From: Thermoplasmatota archaeon
GTDB lineage: Archaea > Thermoplasmatota > E2 > DHVEG-1
Assembly: GCA_018824925.1 (NCBI GenBank)
Contig: JAHJFH010000267.1
Coordinates: forward strand, 1 to 6,920
Direction of reading: 5' to 3'
DNA: 6,920 nt
In this document: positions 5,012 to 6,920 of the stretch, piece after piece
How the letters are laid out: each line of letters opens with the position of its first letter
Numbering within the stretch: position 1 is the stretch's first letter
Program-made: the position numbers and the translations under genes
The notes under the pieces: generated by a model
Database searches by the model: none
Seen by the model: only the letters and a program-made list of their open reading frames with translations
What the model was told of the DNA's origin: nothing

Positions 5012-6385
5012 TTATCTCGTACTATTATAATTTCTTATAATTTCCTTAATTTTGGACAACACCTTAGATGGATCTGAACCTATTACTCGAACCATTGGTT
5101 CCTTCCCCATTCCACCTGTATCATAAATCACATCGGGTACTCTTCCTAAATCATTGATAACAACCTGGGTCCCCCACTCCATTGAGGAGATGGTGGAAAT
5201 CGGTTCATTCTCCCGAGAAAATGATCCAACGACCAATCCACTCTTTCTACATGCTTTGATTACAGCCTCAGAATATTTAAGATTAATAATCGATCGGGTA
5301 GTCGGATCAGTATGCATAACCGTTAAAACTATTGTGGCAACGTGTTTTGACCCGCCAAAACATAATTTACCACAACACTGTGCAGTATGCTGTGTCTTCA
5401 CTATTCGTCCATCTAGACCACAGACATCATTGAGAGATTTAGCATTAGGTAAAGCATAGCAAAAATTCATCCCTACCTCTGGAATAACGGCAGCAGGAAT
5501 CAGTGATAATGCTTGTTTGACAGCAAGATACAGCTCTGATATTATTTTCCCCTGATTCTCGGTATATTCTCCCTCAAACGGTGGAAGCTTTGGATGATAA
5601 TCTACAACAGCAGCACCAGTCCCCGGGGTGTACCGATGAGCAAATAGGCACCAGAGATGCATTTTCGCTTTTTTAACAGCTAATAGTGGATCATCACCTT
5701 TCGCGATAAATGCTGCTACCAACGAAGCGAAATTACATCCTGAACCATGCAGTTGTATAGATTTATAACGGGGTAAATTTAGTTCAAAAAAATATTTACC
5801 ATCATAAACAACATCAACGGCGGTTTTTCCCCCTAAATGGCCTCCTTTCAGTACCACATACTCTGAACCATATGAATACAATGTCTCACATGCTCTTTTC
5901 ATATCTCTAAGACTATTAATCTGATTCCTACTAATACACACAGCCTCTGGAACATTAGCAATAAGCATCAATGACTGAGGAAGTAATTCATTTACGAGCC
6001 CATGATACATAGATACTCGACTTAAATTGGATCCTGATGACGCAATCGCAACTGGATCTACAATCGGTCTAAGATGATGCTTTCTCAAATAACTTGTTAC
6101 CAACGCAATTATCTCTTCATCGAAAAGAACACCTGTTTTTACTGCCGCAATATCAAATTCATCAAATATCGATAAGAGTTGAGCAGCAATTAAATCAACA
6201 GAAACCGGATCGCATCGAGCAACCATTTCTGTATTTTGAGCAGTAATCGCCGTTAGTATAGATAACCCATGTACCCCAGCATATGAACATGCCTGGATAT
6301 CTGCCTGAATACCAGCACCCCCTGATGGATCAGACCCAGCAATACTTAACACACATGGTTTAGTCATACGATTCGAAAAGAACAT
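5012..6385 (-). CDS. thiDN: ThiDN fusion: HMP/HMP-phosphate kinase plus thiamine-phosphate synthase
   Basis: A 457-residue bifunctional enzyme of thiamine synthesis. Residues about 8-265 are ThiD, which phosphorylates hydroxymethylpyrimidine and its monophosphate: SIAGSDPSGGAGIQADIQ (14-31), LTAITAQNT (44-52), VDPVAIASSG (109-118), VLKGGHLGG (178-186) and LHGSGCNFASLVAAFIAKG (212-230) with the anion-hole GSGC and its cysteine (217). Residues about 275-455 are the archaeal thiamine-phosphate synthase ThiN, which joins HMP diphosphate to thiazole phosphate in place of ThiE: IPEVGMNFCYALP (301-313), GLDGRIVK (323-330), GGSKHVA (344-350), SRENEP (390-395), PDVIYDTGGMGKEPMVRVIG (417-436). Arg327 and His348 keep the spacing of the Arg/His pair I recall as essential in a Pyrobaculum ThiN. 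A cysteine cluster (Cys337, 338, 342) is unusual. The start is uncertain: ATG at 6385 has a G-run only two bases upstream, while ATG at 6367 fits the usual ThiD N-terminus better. No TPP-riboswitch motif is seen upstream, and no other thi gene is in the window. Confidence 0.95.
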   Translation of the reverse strand: MFFSNRMTKPCVLSIAGSDPSGGAGIQADIQACSYAGVHGLSILTAITAQNTEMVARCDPVSVDLIAAQLLSIFDEFDIAAVKTGVLFDEEIIALVTSYLRKHHLRPIVDPVAIASSGSNLSRVSMYHGLVNELLPQSLMLIANVPEAVCISRNQINSLRDMKRACETLYSYGSEYVVLKGGHLGGKTAVDVVYDGKYFFELNLPRYKSIQLHGSGCNFASLVAAFIAKGDDPLLAVKKAKMHLWCLFAHRYTPGTGAAVVDYHPKLPPFEGEYTENQGKIISELYLAVKQALSLIPAAVIPEVGMNFCYALPNAKSLNDVCGLDGRIVKTQHTAQCCGKLCFGGSKHVATIVLTVMHTDPTTRSIINLKYSEAVIKACRKSGLVVGSFSRENEPISTISSMEWGTQVVINDLGRVPDVIYDTGGMGKEPMVRVIGSDPSKVLSKIKEIIRNYNSTR

Positions 6386-6421
6386 AACCCCTTAAATTGC
6401 TTCGTATGATAATTTCTTAAT

Positions 6422-6437
6422 AAAAAAAAAGAAGAGG
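6422..6437 (-). terminator. U-tract terminator after the small acidic frame
   Basis: CCTCTTCTTTTTTTTT on the minus strand, ending in nine T residues, begins 11 bases after the TAG of the small frame at 6449. It supports the view that this short frame is a transcribed gene end. It also sits 36 bases before the first possible thiDN start, so it overlaps the region where the thiDN promoter should be. Confidence 0.5.
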
Positions 6438-6448
6438 AGCTGATGGAC

Positions 6449-6571
6449 CTAGGATTCATCCTCATATGGAATAAGATTTCCGTCCTCTAACTCTTCAAAA
6501 AGAGGTCTTTGTTTTGTATTTGTACGATCCTGTGGTAGAAATATTGAATTACGAGCTTCCATGCACGCCAT
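6449..6571 (-). CDS. Possible small acidic protein (37-40 residues)
   Basis: The frame reads MACMEARNSIFLPQDRTNTK from ATG at 6571 and ends LFEELEDGNLIPYEDES before TAG. A strong GGAGG (6577-6573) lies one base before ATG 6571 but ten bases before the in-frame ATG at 6562, so a 37-residue product starting MEARNS is the better reading. Codon use looks like that of the neighbours, the C-terminus is acidic, and a U-tract terminator follows 11 bases after the stop. The start overlaps the end of another short frame (6549-6674), as in translationally coupled genes or a frameshifted single gene. No family is recognised. An open antisense frame exists on the plus strand but lacks a start. Confidence 0.45.
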   Translation of the reverse strand: MACMEARNSIFLPQDRTNTKQRPLFEELEDGNLIPYEDES

Positions 6572-6718
6572 TCCTCCGTATAGTAACATCCAAAGCTATG
6601 GATGAAATCATGTATTCCAAAGATAAGGACATCCCATCAAATTCGAGAGAATAATCACTCTCCTCATCACCAAATTATCCCTGCTCTCCGGATAACAAAA
6701 ACTAATGCATACTGTCAT
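6549..6718 (-). pseudogene. Short overlapping frames, possible frameshifted gene remnant
   Basis: Two phases look coding in turn. ATG at 6718 opens MTVCISFCYPESRDN and continues to a TGA at 6608. Shifted by one base, 6674-6549 is open and reads GDEESDYSLEFDGMSLSLEY then MISSIALDVTIRRNGVHGSS, with a possible start only at ATG 6632. The first frame is in phase with the small acidic frame at 6449-6571. One explanation is a single gene of about 90 codons carrying two compensating frameshifts; another is a small coupled gene (MSLSLEY..., 27 codons) whose stop overlaps the next start. No ribosome site precedes 6718 or 6632. Identity unknown; it may also be chance. Confidence 0.25.
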
Positions 6719-6776
6719 ACAAATACTTTCTGATTTTCCTTACTTTTTTGTATCCGCTCAAGAAAATAAGGAACGC

Positions 6777-6790
6777 AAAAAAAGAGAAGG
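6777..6790 (-). terminator. U-tract terminator of the right-edge gene
   Basis: CCTTCTCTTTTTTT on the minus strand lies 39 bases after the stop of the partial gene at the right edge. It is almost the same string as the alba terminator. Confidence 0.5.
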
Positions 6791-6829
6791 ATGGCTGGTT
6801 TTCTAGGAGGGATGGGATGCAATCTACAA

Positions 6830-6919
6830 CTACCAGCTCAATTCCTTCCGACCCCTTAATTTCACTACGATTTTAAGTACCTTTTTCGCAGATGTATATG
6901 CAAGTATATACCCACTTAC
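6830..6919 (-). CDS. C-terminal fragment of an unidentified protein (cut by window edge)
   Basis: The minus strand is open from the window edge to TAG at 6832-6830, encoding 29 residues: GYILAYTSAKKVLKIVVKLR followed by GRKELSW after a first VS. The pattern of a hydrophobic stretch followed by a basic amphipathic tail looks like a true protein end, and the other two minus frames are quickly closed. A U-tract terminator downstream agrees. The fragment is too short to assign a family. Confidence 0.5.
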   Translation of the reverse strand, partial: VSGYILAYTSAKKVLKIVVKLRGRKELSW

Positions 6920-6920
6920 G

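Noticed and set aside
5154..5459. Plus-strand open frame of 101 codons
   Set aside because: Fully antisense to the conserved ThiN domain of thiDN.
6386..6448. TPP riboswitch before thiDN
   Set aside because: The conserved CTGAGA and ACCTGA-type elements are absent from the short upstream region.
6475..6654. Plus-strand open frame of 59 codons opposite the small acidic frame
   Set aside because: It looks partly coding, but its only ATG is near the end and there is no ribosome site at its beginning, whereas the minus strand has GGAGG and a terminator.
6736..6773. Inverted repeat TTCCTTA (6736-6742) and TAAGGAA (6767-6773)
   Set aside because: Short arms with a 24-base spacer in AT-rich DNA; no supporting context as a mobile element end or terminator hairpin.

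Overview
This window reads as a piece of an AT-rich archaeal chromosome, probably euryarchaeal in the broad sense and possibly Thermoplasmatota; the lineage is a guess. The archaeal evidence is an Alba chromatin protein, a ThiD-ThiN (thiDN) thiamine fusion of the archaeal type, BRE/TATA-like promoters (CGAAAT followed by a TATA element), Shine-Dalgarno sites of the GGTGAG/GGGAGGT type, and pyrimidine-rich U-tract terminators without hairpins. Every gene I can support lies on the minus strand, so transcription runs from high to low coordinates.

Right edge to left in transcription order. At 6830-6920 is the C-terminal end of an unidentified protein, followed by a U-tract terminator. At 6449-6718 is a cluster of very short overlapping reading frames. 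The last, 37-40 codons long, has a GGAGG site and its own terminator and may be a real small protein; the frames above it look like a broken or coupled partner. At 5012-6385 is thiDN, a bifunctional thiamine biosynthesis enzyme. At 4650-4937 is alba, with the best promoter in the window and a perfect 9-1-9 palindrome on its predicted transcription start. A 420-base non-coding stretch (4230-4649) holds the alba terminator and candidate acs promoter elements, including a second dyad next to a TATA box. At 2274-4229 is acs, a full-length AMP-forming acetyl-CoA synthetase, and at 1147-2154 a CNNM/CorC-type membrane protein with a CBS pair. The next 420 bases (727-1146) hold a promoter-like element and two small frames (914-1039 and 756-893) that may be a decayed gene. 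At 184-699 is a membrane-anchored PsbP-like protein. At 1-48 is the start of another exported or membrane protein with its own promoter.

The genes do not form an obvious pathway operon. They look like single housekeeping units: acetate activation, thiamine phosphate synthesis, chromatin, divalent-cation transport and two surface or exported proteins. Most have their own promoter and terminator. I see no mobile element, CRISPR array, tRNA or rRNA. No spectacular new system is evident. The points most worth a second look are the palindrome on the alba start site, the short-frame regions at 6449-6718 and 756-1039, and the shared terminator signature.
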